From Bacillota bacterium (lineage in GTDB: Bacteria; Bacillota; Clostridia; Acetivibrionales; DSM-2933): a stretch of DNA of 6,740 bases. Below the pieces are notes generated by a model. The model made no database searches and was not told the DNA's origin. It saw only the letters and a program-made list of their open reading frames with translations. Where the stretch lies: positions 1-6,740 of the forward strand of contig JAEZNF010000683.1 of assembly GCA_023441845.1 (NCBI GenBank), written 5' to 3'. The first letter of the stretch is position 1. Every line of letters starts with the position of its first letter. This document shows positions 1 through 6,084 of this stretch, piece by piece. The position numbers were made by a program, and so were the translations under genes.

Positions 1-994
1 CCACTACATTATCACCGAGTTTAATGTCCATACCCTTTGTTTCCTGCTCGAGGTACTGTATTCCGAGCCATACGCCCTCAAGGTTCTCTCCCTCAATATG
101 CATCGGGGTTGCACGCCATGAACCTATTGCAAGGTATACGGCATCGAAATCCTTGTTAAGGTCCTCAAGTAAAAGATGGCTGCCTAATGCCTTACCTGTC
201 ATTATCTTTACACCCATCTTTTTAATGATATCGATTTCCTTATCAAGCGTTGCCTTAGGCAGACGGTATTCGGGAATACCGTAACGCATCATTCCGCCGG
301 CATAGTTCTGACGCTCGAATACAGTCACATCATGGCCGTTTATTGCGCTGTAGTATGCAGCGGAAAGACCTGACGGACCAGCACCGACAATTGCAATCTT
401 CTTACCGGTTGATGGACTTCTGTCCGGAATCCAGGGGCCGTTTTCCATATCCCAGTCTGCCGCAAACCTTTTGACGTAATTTATGGCTACAGGAGAATCT
501 ACAAGATTACGGCGGCATTCCGACTCACAGGTATGTGGGCAGACACGTCCGCATACTATGGGGAACGGATTGTTGTCTTTAATTACACGTACCGCTGCTT
601 CGTAGTTACCGTTTGAAACATGGCGAAGATATGACTGTATGTCTATATTCGCAGGGCAAGTCATAACGCACGGAGCAACGCAGTCGGCGTTATGGTCTGA
701 AAGCAGCTGTTCAAGGCGCACCTTACGGTAATTTTCAAGCTTTGGGCTGTTGGTGCAAATAACCATACCTTCTTTAATTGGAGTCTGGCATGCTTTTACA
801 TCCCTGTCTCCGAGCTCGACAACGCATAATCCGCAGTTTCCGTTTGACCTTTCAAGCCTAATGTCATAACAGAGATGGGGGATGTGTATATCCTCCTGAA
901 GCAGCGCCTGAAGAATGGTCAGGTTGTCATATACTTCGATTTCGCGGCCGTTGACGGTTACTTTAATTCGTTTGTGATCTGTTAATGTTTTCAT
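1..994 (-). CDS. NAD(P)H-linked [2Fe-2S]/GltD-type iron-sulfur flavin oxidoreductase, N-terminal part
   Basis: This cytoplasmic electron-transfer flavoprotein is open from its ATG to the window edge (331 residues visible, C-terminus missing). Residues 1-80 form a plant/NuoG-type [2Fe-2S] domain with cysteines C42, C54, C57 and C69. Residues 100-165 match the helical 4Fe-4S domain of the glutamate synthase small subunit (GltD)/DPD family, with C105, C109 and C113 followed by C148, C152, C156 and C160 (CGRVCPHTCESEC). A Rossmann FAD motif, GAGPSGLSAAYY, starts near residue 204, and the family motif RYGIPEYRLP lies at 237-246. The NAD(P)H-binding half would be beyond the edge. The start is supported by AAGAGG at 1008-1003, 8 nt upstream. 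In Clostridia such [2Fe-2S]-GltD fusions accompany hydrogenases, formate dehydrogenases or other ferredoxin/NAD(P)H-linked complexes. True glutamate synthase is less likely because GltD lacks the N-terminal [2Fe-2S] domain. The partner is not visible. The family call is firm; the physiological role is open. Confidence 0.9.
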   Translation of the reverse strand, partial: MKTLTDHKRIKVTVNGREIEVYDNLTILQALLQEDIHIPHLCYDIRLERSNGNCGLCVVELGDRDVKACQTPIKEGMVICTNSPKLENYRKVRLEQLLSDHNADCVAPCVMTCPANIDIQSYLRHVSNGNYEAAVRVIKDNNPFPIVCGRVCPHTCESECRRNLVDSPVAINYVKRFAADWDMENGPWIPDRSPSTGKKIAIVGAGPSGLSAAYYSAINGHDVTVFERQNYAGGMMRYGIPEYRLPKATLDKEIDIIKKMGVKIMTGKALGSHLLLEDLNKDFDAVYLAIGSWRATPMHIEGENLEGVWLGIQYLEQETKGMDIKLGDNVV

Positions 995-1076
995 TTGTTC
1001 TACCTCTTATTCCATGTATTTGTAAATTGGTAATTATAATATCCAAGAATAGGATTAAATTCTATACCTGCCCGGG

Positions 1077-1228
1077 AAAATAAATCTTTGAAGCGACATT
1101 GCTTTGATCTACCGAAATGCAAGGTTTATATAATAAATAGTAATCCATCATAAAAGGATATACACAGCTTTAAAGATTTATTTTTACGGAACCTAAAAAT
1201 CATAGCGCTTTATCCGGTTTAAAGCTGT
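1077..1228 (-). promoter_or_regulatory. structured leader with alternative pairings; candidate cis-acting RNA
   Basis: The leader predicted from the promoter at 1305-1277 has four segments that pair in mutually exclusive ways. In RNA order, segment 1 (1228-1218, ACAGCUUUAAA) can form a local 6-bp hairpin with segment 2 (1212-1207, UAAAGC; loop 7 nt), or a perfect 11-bp stem with part of segment 3 (1174-1164, UUUAAAGCUGU). Segment 3 (1184-1167) can instead form an 18-bp stem with segment 4 (1094-1077), with one G-U pair and no mismatch. Within the 43-nt region enclosed by the 1:3 stem, AACC-(GGA)-UAAA can pair with UUUAGGUU. The layout resembles an attenuator or riboswitch, but the stems are A/U-rich and no clear terminator with a U-tract ends the last one. 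I do not recognise a known riboswitch class. Confidence 0.35.
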
Positions 1229-1276
1229 TCATCACAAGTAAGTTATTTTTTTAACATTCTTTCTAACACCCAAATC

Positions 1277-1305
1277 ATTATAGCGGAATAATTAAGATTT
1301 GTCAT
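1277..1305 (-). promoter_or_regulatory. sigma-A-type promoter reading toward the oxidoreductase
   Basis: On the minus strand, ATGACA (1305-1300, five of six bases of the -35 consensus) is followed by a 17-bp spacer and a perfect TATAAT (1282-1277). Transcription would start near 1270, giving a 5' leader of about 275 nt before the oxidoreductase ATG at 994. This is the best promoter match in the window. It could instead drive a separate small RNA. A second TATAAT at 1038-1033, closer to the gene, has no recognisable -35. Confidence 0.6.
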
Positions 1306-1392
1306 TTCATTTTTACGCGATTTTTCGGGGTTTTAATCGAAATATTTAAATATCAATGCAGATTTTATGCTTTTTTTTATGAATTCACATAT

Positions 1393-1438
1393 AAAAAAAT
1401 TTAATAAAAAGTTTACAAAATACACTGGAAAAATACAC
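1393..1438 (+). promoter_or_regulatory. phased A-tracts with a 9-bp direct repeat; possible UP element
   Basis: Four A-tracts, at 1393-1399, 1406-1410, 1417-1420 and 1429-1433, have centres about 10-13 bp apart, close to the helical repeat, so the DNA is probably curved. They lie at and just upstream of the proposed -35 at 1426-1431, where an RNA polymerase UP element would be. Within this stretch AAAATACAC occurs twice (1417-1425 and 1430-1438, 13-bp period), which could be a tandem regulator half-site or a by-product of the A-tracts. Confidence 0.3.
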
Positions 1439-1454
1439 ATTGGTTGGATATGAT
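1426..1454 (+). promoter_or_regulatory. probable promoter of the cell-wall hydrolase operon
   Basis: TGGAAA (1426-1431, four of six -35 bases) is followed by a 17-bp spacer and TATGAT (1449-1454, five of six -10 bases). A start near 1461 would leave a leader of about 90 nt before the GTG at 1552. The A-rich region just upstream supports the call. A weaker alternative is TTGGAA (1474-1479), 17 bp, TAAACT (1497-1502). The -10 box is also the left end of an element repeated near 4091. Confidence 0.4.
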
Positions 1455-1467
1455 TTATTTGTGTTTG
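1449..1467 (+). repeat. copy 1 of a 19-nt element shared with the CHAT operon promoter region
   Basis: The sequence TATGATTTATTTGTGTTTG matches positions 4091-4109 in 18 of 19 bases; only the fourth base differs (G here, A there). In both places the element begins with the proposed -10 box and runs into the initially transcribed region of a plus-strand operon. The flanks on either side are not similar, so it is not simply a longer duplication. Confidence 0.6.
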
Positions 1468-1551
1468 TCCTCATTGGAATTTGATGTAATGTTTATTAAA
1501 CTAGATAGGTTTTAAGAAGTGCCGGGTAATATTTAGCGGGGGATATGTGTA

Positions 1552-2559
1552 GTGCAGACTGTAATAGGTAGGAGAAGCAATTACAATAGTGGAGTAAAAA
1601 ATAGCAAAAGTAAAAAGCGTAAAAAAAGAAGAATAATCTTAAAGAGGATAAGGTTTGTATTAATTATTCTGTCCATAGCCTTTTTAATATGGTATCTGAC
1701 GCAAGCCGATACCCAAAACATCAAGACCGCAATTATGGACGGAATTGAAGAGACAGGATATATAAATACGGAAAAAGATAAGGAATCTTCAATTGGCGGT
1801 GATATAAAAGAAAGTACAGGAAAGCTAAAAAGTGAGCTGGAAAGCTATATCGAAGGCTTTGAAGGAAAATATGGGATTTACTATTACAACCTGTACGATG
1901 GGGAAGCGTTTGGAATAAACGAAGAGGATGAATTTACTGCGGCAAGCACCATTAAAGTTCCTCTTAATCTGTACCTGTATGAAAAGATAAAATCCGGAAG
2001 CGTCAACCCGGATGGTACACTAAGATACCTCCAGCAGGATTATGAGGGCGGCACAGGCATAATACAGGGAGAAAATTTCGGTAAAAAATATACGTTGACA
2101 AATCTTTCGGAGCTTTCCATCAAAAATAGCGACAACATTGCGACAAATATGCTGTTCAGATATTTGGGCAAGTATAACGTTAAGGAATATATGAGGCAAA
2201 AAGGAGCAAAAGTGGTATATGACGACAAAAATGTATCCTGCCCCAAAGATATGGCACTTTACATGAAATTGGTGTATGAATTTTGCGAAAAAAATAGTAC
2301 AATAGGAAACGGACTTATGGATAGTCTTTTGAATACGGAATTTAACGACAGGCTGCCCGCTTTGCTGCCTGATACGGTTAAGGTGGCACATAAAATCGGT
2401 ACACAGGTAAAAGTTATAAATGATGTGGGGATAGTGTTTGCAGACAAGCCATATATTATCACCGTCATGACTGACAATATAAATGAGGATGAGGCGGCAC
2501 AAGTAATTGCAAATATCTCCAAAAAGGTATTTGATCATGTACAAAGCGGACAGCAGTGA
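1552..2559 (+). CDS. membrane-anchored class A beta-lactamase-like serine hydrolase
   Basis: This 335-residue protein has a very basic N-terminus (residues 17-33, mostly K/R) and one membrane helix at about 34-50. It is therefore probably anchored with its catalytic domain outside, where it would act on peptidoglycan peptides or beta-lactams. The fold's catalytic motifs are present: S132-T-I-K135 (nucleophile and base), S193-D-N195, and K281-I-G-T284 in place of KTG. The stretch between SDN and the next conserved Pro-containing helix (near P231) is about 15 residues shorter than in TEM-type enzymes. No Glu is placed like Glu166, so efficient hydrolysis of acyl-enzyme, and hence true beta-lactamase activity, is doubtful. 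The GTG start is chosen because GGGGG at 1538-1542 sits 9 nt upstream, and the nearby ATG at 1545 is out of frame and stops quickly. It is followed after 61 nt by a carboxypeptidase gene, suggesting a shared operon and cell-wall job. Confidence 0.85.
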   Translation: MQTVIGRRSNYNSGVKNSKSKKRKKRRIILKRIRFVLIILSIAFLIWYLTQADTQNIKTAIMDGIEETGYINTEKDKESSIGGDIKESTGKLKSELESYIEGFEGKYGIYYYNLYDGEAFGINEEDEFTAASTIKVPLNLYLYEKIKSGSVNPDGTLRYLQQDYEGGTGIIQGENFGKKYTLTNLSELSIKNSDNIATNMLFRYLGKYNVKEYMRQKGAKVVYDDKNVSCPKDMALYMKLVYEFCEKNSTIGNGLMDSLLNTEFNDRLPALLPDTVKVAHKIGTQVKVINDVGIVFADKPYIITVMTDNINEDEAAQVIANISKKVFDHVQSGQQ

Positions 2560-2620
2560 AGATTTTAAGCAGCCGCAACAATAGGCAGGTAATAATTTTA
2601 ACAGAACAGAGGACTTATAT

Positions 2621-3940
2621 ATGCGAAAAATATTCTTAACATTATTCATAGTTGCATTAATGGCATCTTACACTTCAAATGCGTATGCACAGCTTCCGCA
2701 GGTTTTACCGGACTGTTCATACATACTTATTGACTCTAAAACCGGTCAGGTAATTGCGGAATACAACGCCGATGTCAAGCACCGTCCGGCTAGCACCACA
2801 AAAATTATGACGGCAATAGTGGCTTTAGAGAATGGGGAGCTTGACTCAAAGATGAATGTCTCGGCTGAGGCTGTATATGGTATCGGCCCCGGCGGTATGA
2901 ATATAGGTATTATGCCGCAAGAGGATAACCTGACCCTTGAAAACCTCTTGAATGTAATGCTCATCAAGTCGGCAAATGAAACGGCAAACATTATTTCAGA
3001 GAATATTTTAGGCTCAAAAGATGAGTTTATGGCCAGAATGAACAGCAAAGCGGTTGAAATAGGAGCTTTAAATACCAATTTTGTAAATCCCTGCGGCAAG
3101 GATGACCTTAAAATAGAAGCGGACCATTTATCCACTGCACGGGATATGGCCTTGATTGCAAGATATGGTATGACTATTCCTAAGTTCAGGGAAATTGTTG
3201 CAAAAGAGTATTATAATGAACTTCCGGTGACAAATAAGCACGATAAATGGGATGAGCTGCGTACAACAAATAAGCTTCTTTGGTATTCAAACAAGTACGA
3301 TTATTCCAGGGACGGTCAAAAAAAGCAGTATGAGGTAACCGGAATTAAAACGGGATTCACCAGTGCTGCAGGTTTCAACCTTATATGTTCTGCTGTTGAT
3401 GAAGACGGAATGGAGCTTATTGCCGCCATTTTGCATGTAACAGAAGGGAATAACAGGATTAATACCTATGCAAAGCAGCTTTTTAGACATGGATTTGAAA
3501 CTTACTCCAATCAAACAATTGTAAGCGGCAATCAGCTTATAAAAAGCATAGACATAAAGGATGCAAAAGATAATAAAAGACTTGATCTTTTGACCGGCAA
3601 AGACCTTATCTGTGCCATGCCGCTTGATGAAAGCAGTAAGAACATTGAAACCAGTGAGATAATAAACGAGGATATTGAGGCGCCGGTGAAAAAAGGCGAT
3701 GTATTGGGGTATGTGGAATACAAAAGGGGCGGTGTACTGCTTGGTAAGGTAGACCTTGTAGCCTCTTTCGATATTGAAAAGGCCGGTAAGGCCGTAATAC
3801 AGGATAAAACCCAAAGTATTCTTGGCAAGATACCTTTTTTAAAGATCATGCTTGTACTTTTTATTATAGCTGCCGTTTTGCTCGTCATAAGGATACTGGT
3901 GTACAATCTTATAATAAAACATAAGAGGTTTCATAATTAA
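2621..3940 (+). CDS. D-alanyl-D-alanine carboxypeptidase, PBP5/DacF-like (peptidase S11)
   Basis: This 439-residue low-molecular-weight penicillin-binding protein is predicted to trim the terminal D-Ala from peptidoglycan pentapeptides, which limits cross-linking. Residues 1-23 are a Sec signal peptide with an AYA cleavage site before Q24. The three active-site motifs are intact: S58-T-T-K61, S117-A-N119 and K243-T-G245 (in KTGFTSAAG). The S11 domain covers about 25-290 and a beta-rich C-terminal region follows to about 395. A real hydrophobic helix (about 406-432) ends in IIKHKRFHN, so the protein is held by a membrane-spanning segment rather than the amphipathic helix usual in PBP5. AGAGGA at 2608-2613, 7 nt before the ATG, fixes the start. 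It lies 61 nt after the serine hydrolase gene with no terminator between them, so co-transcription is likely. The family call is firm; dacF-type naming is by similarity only. Confidence 0.95.
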   Translation: MRKIFLTLFIVALMASYTSNAYAQLPQVLPDCSYILIDSKTGQVIAEYNADVKHRPASTTKIMTAIVALENGELDSKMNVSAEAVYGIGPGGMNIGIMPQEDNLTLENLLNVMLIKSANETANIISENILGSKDEFMARMNSKAVEIGALNTNFVNPCGKDDLKIEADHLSTARDMALIARYGMTIPKFREIVAKEYYNELPVTNKHDKWDELRTTNKLLWYSNKYDYSRDGQKKQYEVTGIKTGFTSAAGFNLICSAVDEDGMELIAAILHVTEGNNRINTYAKQLFRHGFETYSNQTIVSGNQLIKSIDIKDAKDNKRLDLLTGKDLICAMPLDESSKNIETSEIINEDIEAPVKKGDVLGYVEYKRGGVLLGKVDLVASFDIEKAGKAVIQDKTQSILGKIPFLKIMLVLFIIAAVLLVIRILVYNLIIKHKRFHN

Positions 3941-4087
3941 TGCCGGATTGATGCCCATCAACATAGAATAAGTTAAATGCATTAGTTACACTTATATTTG
4001 TTTTATAAATATTCTATAAGTTATTCTTTTGTATATTTTCAACAATAATCATTTTAATTTAAGTATTAAAAATTACTATCTATAATA
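3941..4087. other. A/T-rich intergenic DNA after the carboxypeptidase gene
   Basis: No gene is seen here. A short inverted repeat follows the stop codon (TTGATG/CATCAA around 3951-3964, almost no loop). A 7-bp A/T-only stem (ACTTATA 3990-3996 with TATAAGT 4015-4021) is followed by TATTCTTTT. The second could be a weak terminator, but it has only one G-C pair per arm and an 18-nt loop. Readthrough from the cell-wall operon into the CHAT operon cannot be excluded. Confidence 0.4.
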
Positions 4088-4096
4088 TGGTATAAT
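4088..4096 (+). promoter_or_regulatory. extended -10 promoter of the CHAT operon
   Basis: TGGTATAAT is a perfect extended -10 (TGn plus TATAAT at 4091-4096). Such promoters can work with a poor -35, and indeed only TTAAAA (4066-4071, 19-bp spacer) is seen upstream. A start near 4103 gives a leader of about 145 nt. Two more TATAAT boxes (4081-4086 and 4111-4116) lie close by without a good -35, so the exact start is uncertain. Confidence 0.5.
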
Positions 4097-4109
4097 TTAT
4101 TTGTGTTTG
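4091..4109 (+). repeat. copy 2 of the 19-nt element shared with the hydrolase operon
   Basis: TATAATTTATTTGTGTTTG differs from positions 1449-1467 at one base only. Here it starts with the TATAAT of the extended -10 promoter and covers the presumed first transcribed bases. It lies 138 nt upstream of the chosen CHAT start, against 84 nt for the copy before the hydrolase gene. Confidence 0.6.
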
Positions 4110-4206
4110 ATATAATATTAGCAGTTGTAAAAAAAATCATATATTACTAAATTAGAGAATGTCAAAACAATTCTATTATTGCGGTTAAATTATATGAAAT
4201 ATAAGA

Positions 4207-4230
4207 ATAATCATATGTCGGTATGATTAT
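4207..4230 (+). promoter_or_regulatory. perfect 9-bp inverted repeat just upstream of the CHAT ribosome binding site
   Basis: ATAATCATA (4207-4215) and TATGATTAT (4222-4230) are exact reverse complements around a 6-nt centre, TGTCGG. The repeat ends 3 nt before the AAAGGA at 4234. As DNA it could be an operator for a dimeric repressor. As RNA it is a weak A/U-rich hairpin at the 5' side of the ribosome binding site that could tune translation. No T-tract follows, so it is not a terminator. Confidence 0.5.
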
Positions 4231-4233
4231 AAC

Positions 4234-4239
4234 AAAGGA
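4234..4239 (+). promoter_or_regulatory. ribosome binding site that decides the CHAT start
   Basis: AAAGGA lies 8 nt before the ATG at 4248. The upstream in-frame ATG at 4239 overlaps this site and has no ribosome binding site of its own (GATTATAACAA precedes it), so 4248 is the better start. Confidence 0.65.
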
Positions 4240-4247
4240 TGGATAAC

Positions 4248-5492
4248 ATGGCTGACACAGCAATTGTTGAATACTTTGTGTCATTATCAAGTACTCTTGT
4301 ATTCCTGACTAAAAGAGGATTTGAAAAGCCACTGGTATATGAGATTCCTGTTACAAAAGATTACCTGTCCAAATGCACCGGACGTTTGATTATTGACTTT
4401 CACGGCCTGCCTATGGGCTGGGATAACGAAACGTCCAGATTTGAACATTATAAAATGCTGTTATCCATGAATCCGTCTGTCAATTCCTTAAAGCGATTAC
4501 AGGGTATACGGCAGCAGAATCTAAAAAATTCAAGGTTCCGGTATGAGTTGACATATTTGGAAGAGCTTTCGGAAATATTGTTTCCGGAAGAGCTTAAAGA
4601 ACAGATTGCAAAGTGCGCTCTTTTATATATAATCCCTTATGGGCCGCTGCACTCAATTCCGTTTGCAGCTTTACGCTGGTCGGATAATGAGTATTTGATA
4701 GAACGCTTCGGTATATGTTACGGACATAGCACGGGAGTACTTCGCTATTGTCAGAATAAGAACCGTAAACGCACACATGGTATTGAACACCGCCCTAAGT
4801 CGTTATTAATTGCTGCAGTAGCGGCTGCAAACGACTTGAAGCCGCAGTATTTTGAAGAAGACGGAAATATACTGGCAGGTGTTTTTTTGGAACAAAACAT
4901 ACATAACAAGGTTACAAGTCTCATAGGGACTACCGCTGCCGAAGGCCGCAAACCTGCAAGCAAGGAACTTATTACAGAGTTTATTCAGGAACATGATATT
5001 ATTCATCTGGCATGTCATGGAATATTCGGGCTGGATGAAATTGAAGGTGATTCTCTAAACTCCGGCTTGATGGTATCCGACGGACATAATTCCTTATCTA
5101 CCGAACAAGTCAAAAGTCTTACTAAAGAAGAACGTGCACCGTATATGCTCATGGCGCGTGATATATTCAACCTAAAACTTTCGGCTGATCTAGTCACACT
5201 GCGTGCGTGCTCATCCGGTCGTACCGAGATAAAATCGGGAGACGAGTTGATTGGGTTGACACGGGCGTTTTTCTATGCAGGAACTCCTTCGGTGATAGCA
5301 AGTCTGTGGAACGTAAACCAAAACAGCTCTCAACAGCTTTTAAACGAGTTTTACCGACTATGGCTGGATAATAATAAACCGCTTTATAAATGGCAGGCCC
5401 TAAGGCAAGCTCAAATAAACATGATAAAAACTGAGGATTATGCTCATCCTTATCATTGGGCTCCTTTTGTATTAATCGGGGACTGGATATGA
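4248..5492 (+). CDS. CHAT-domain cysteine protease (caspase/separase fold)
   Basis: The 414-residue product, counted from the ATG at 4248 (three more if 4239 is used), is a CHAT peptidase of the caspase-like clan, predicted cytoplasmic. Signature segments appear in order: PYGPLHSIPFAAL at 130-142; DIIHLACHG with catalytic His257; LRACSSG with catalytic Cys321; GDELIGLTRAFFYAGTPSVI leading into ASLW (331-354); and HPYHWAPFVLIGDW (400-413) at the C-terminus. The His-Cys dyad is intact, so it should be an active protease. There is no N-terminal TPR array as in many CHAT proteins, no signal peptide and no membrane helix. Residues 1-120 hold a smaller mixed region with no domain I recognise. The downstream genes follow at 77 and 8 nt on the same strand. 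Family members are known from prokaryotic conflict and cell-death systems (for example TPR-CHAT of Craspase and gasdermin-linked proteases). The substrate here is unknown; the neighbouring hydrophobic protein is the natural candidate, by inference. Confidence 0.92.
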   Translation: MADTAIVEYFVSLSSTLVFLTKRGFEKPLVYEIPVTKDYLSKCTGRLIIDFHGLPMGWDNETSRFEHYKMLLSMNPSVNSLKRLQGIRQQNLKNSRFRYELTYLEELSEILFPEELKEQIAKCALLYIIPYGPLHSIPFAALRWSDNEYLIERFGICYGHSTGVLRYCQNKNRKRTHGIEHRPKSLLIAAVAAANDLKPQYFEEDGNILAGVFLEQNIHNKVTSLIGTTAAEGRKPASKELITEFIQEHDIIHLACHGIFGLDEIEGDSLNSGLMVSDGHNSLSTEQVKSLTKEERAPYMLMARDIFNLKLSADLVTLRACSSGRTEIKSGDELIGLTRAFFYAGTPSVIASLWNVNQNSSQQLLNEFYRLWLDNNKPLYKWQALRQAQINMIKTEDYAHPYHWAPFVLIGDWI

Positions 5493-5569
5493 CAAAACTT
5501 GATTGTGCAGGTCAGTGAGGCGGGTTTTTGGGAATTTATATCAATTACAAAATGTAAAGGAGATATGAC

Positions 5570-6076
5570 ATGAAAACATTAGAGGAAAGAATCAACCAGC
5601 TGGAAGATCAACAAGTACTGTCAATAGTTGCTTCGCTGTCCGGAGAGTTTTCTACCGATGAGACCCCGGAAGGTAAGGAGGCTCAAATAAGTGTTCTCCA
5701 ATCTGTGTTGTCACAGTGCGGACAGGAATTGGATTTTAATGTGTTAGCAGAGATGGATACCCCTGTGGCTGCCGGTTTTGCAAAAGAATTGCTTCTGCTT
5801 ATGTCACAATCTCCCGAGATTCGCCAATCGCTTGAGGCCTGGCTCGATCAGCCTCCTGTACAGGAAGAAGCGGCACTTCCTTTGATATTGACCGCTCCTA
5901 TCGTATTTACAGGGTGCCTTACATTCTTATATGTGGTAGGGCATATAAAGTTTGTCCGGCGTGCTGACGGCAAATATGAATTTATATATGATTCTGCAAA
6001 AACTACCCCAATAGATAGCACATATAAAGACATTGTGAAGTCACTGGCTAACCTGATGAAAAAGTTTATACGGTAG
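5570..6076 (+). CDS. 168-residue protein with one hydrophobic segment, in CHAT operon
   Basis: I do not recognise this family. The protein begins with an acidic, helix-prone region (residues 1-93; LEERINQLEDQQ at the N-terminus could start a short coiled coil). A Pro/Glu linker follows (LDQPPVQEE, 92-100), then a strongly hydrophobic stretch at about 101-126 (containing P104 and P110) that could span or insert into a membrane. The tail is basic (FVRRADGKYEF near 128-138, ending LMKKFIR). There is no signal peptide. AAAGGAG at 5556-5562, 7 nt before the ATG, is the best ribosome binding site in the cluster, so high expression relative to its neighbours is plausible. The position, 77 nt after the CHAT protease and 8 nt before the next gene, suggests a partner, substrate or membrane effector of the protease. 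That role is inference; a structural adaptor with a buried hydrophobic core is the main alternative. Confidence 0.8.
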   Translation: MKTLEERINQLEDQQVLSIVASLSGEFSTDETPEGKEAQISVLQSVLSQCGQELDFNVLAEMDTPVAAGFAKELLLLMSQSPEIRQSLEAWLDQPPVQEEAALPLILTAPIVFTGCLTFLYVVGHIKFVRRADGKYEFIYDSAKTTPIDSTYKDIVKSLANLMKKFIR

Positions 6077-6084
6077 GAAAAAAT

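Noticed and set aside
24..284. Plus-strand open frame of 86 codons
   Set aside because: It lies wholly antisense to the well-supported oxidoreductase gene, has no ribosome binding site and has no recognisable protein features.
1033..1038. TATAAT on the minus strand, about 40 nt upstream of the oxidoreductase start
   Set aside because: No -35-like hexamer is found at 15-19 bp spacing, and the region is A/T-rich enough to give such a box by chance. It is kept only as a weak alternative to the promoter at 1277-1305.
1342..1353. 12-bp palindrome ATATTTAAATAT
   Set aside because: Pure A/T palindromes are common in this base composition; there is no second copy and no position relative to a promoter that suggests an operator.
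1355..1378. Possible terminator: GCA/TGC repeat followed by eight T
   Set aside because: The stem is only 3 bp, too weak for an intrinsic terminator, and no plus-strand gene ends upstream of it.
2020..2649. Minus-strand open frame of 209 codons opposite the serine hydrolase
   Set aside because: It is antisense to a gene with intact catalytic motifs. Its Cys/Ile/Tyr-rich composition is typical of a reverse-frame shadow.
5570..6076. Call of the small protein as a bacterial gasdermin
   Set aside because: It is clearly shorter than bacterial gasdermins as I know them, has one central hydrophobic segment, and shows no recognisable gasdermin sequence pattern; only the genomic context is similar.
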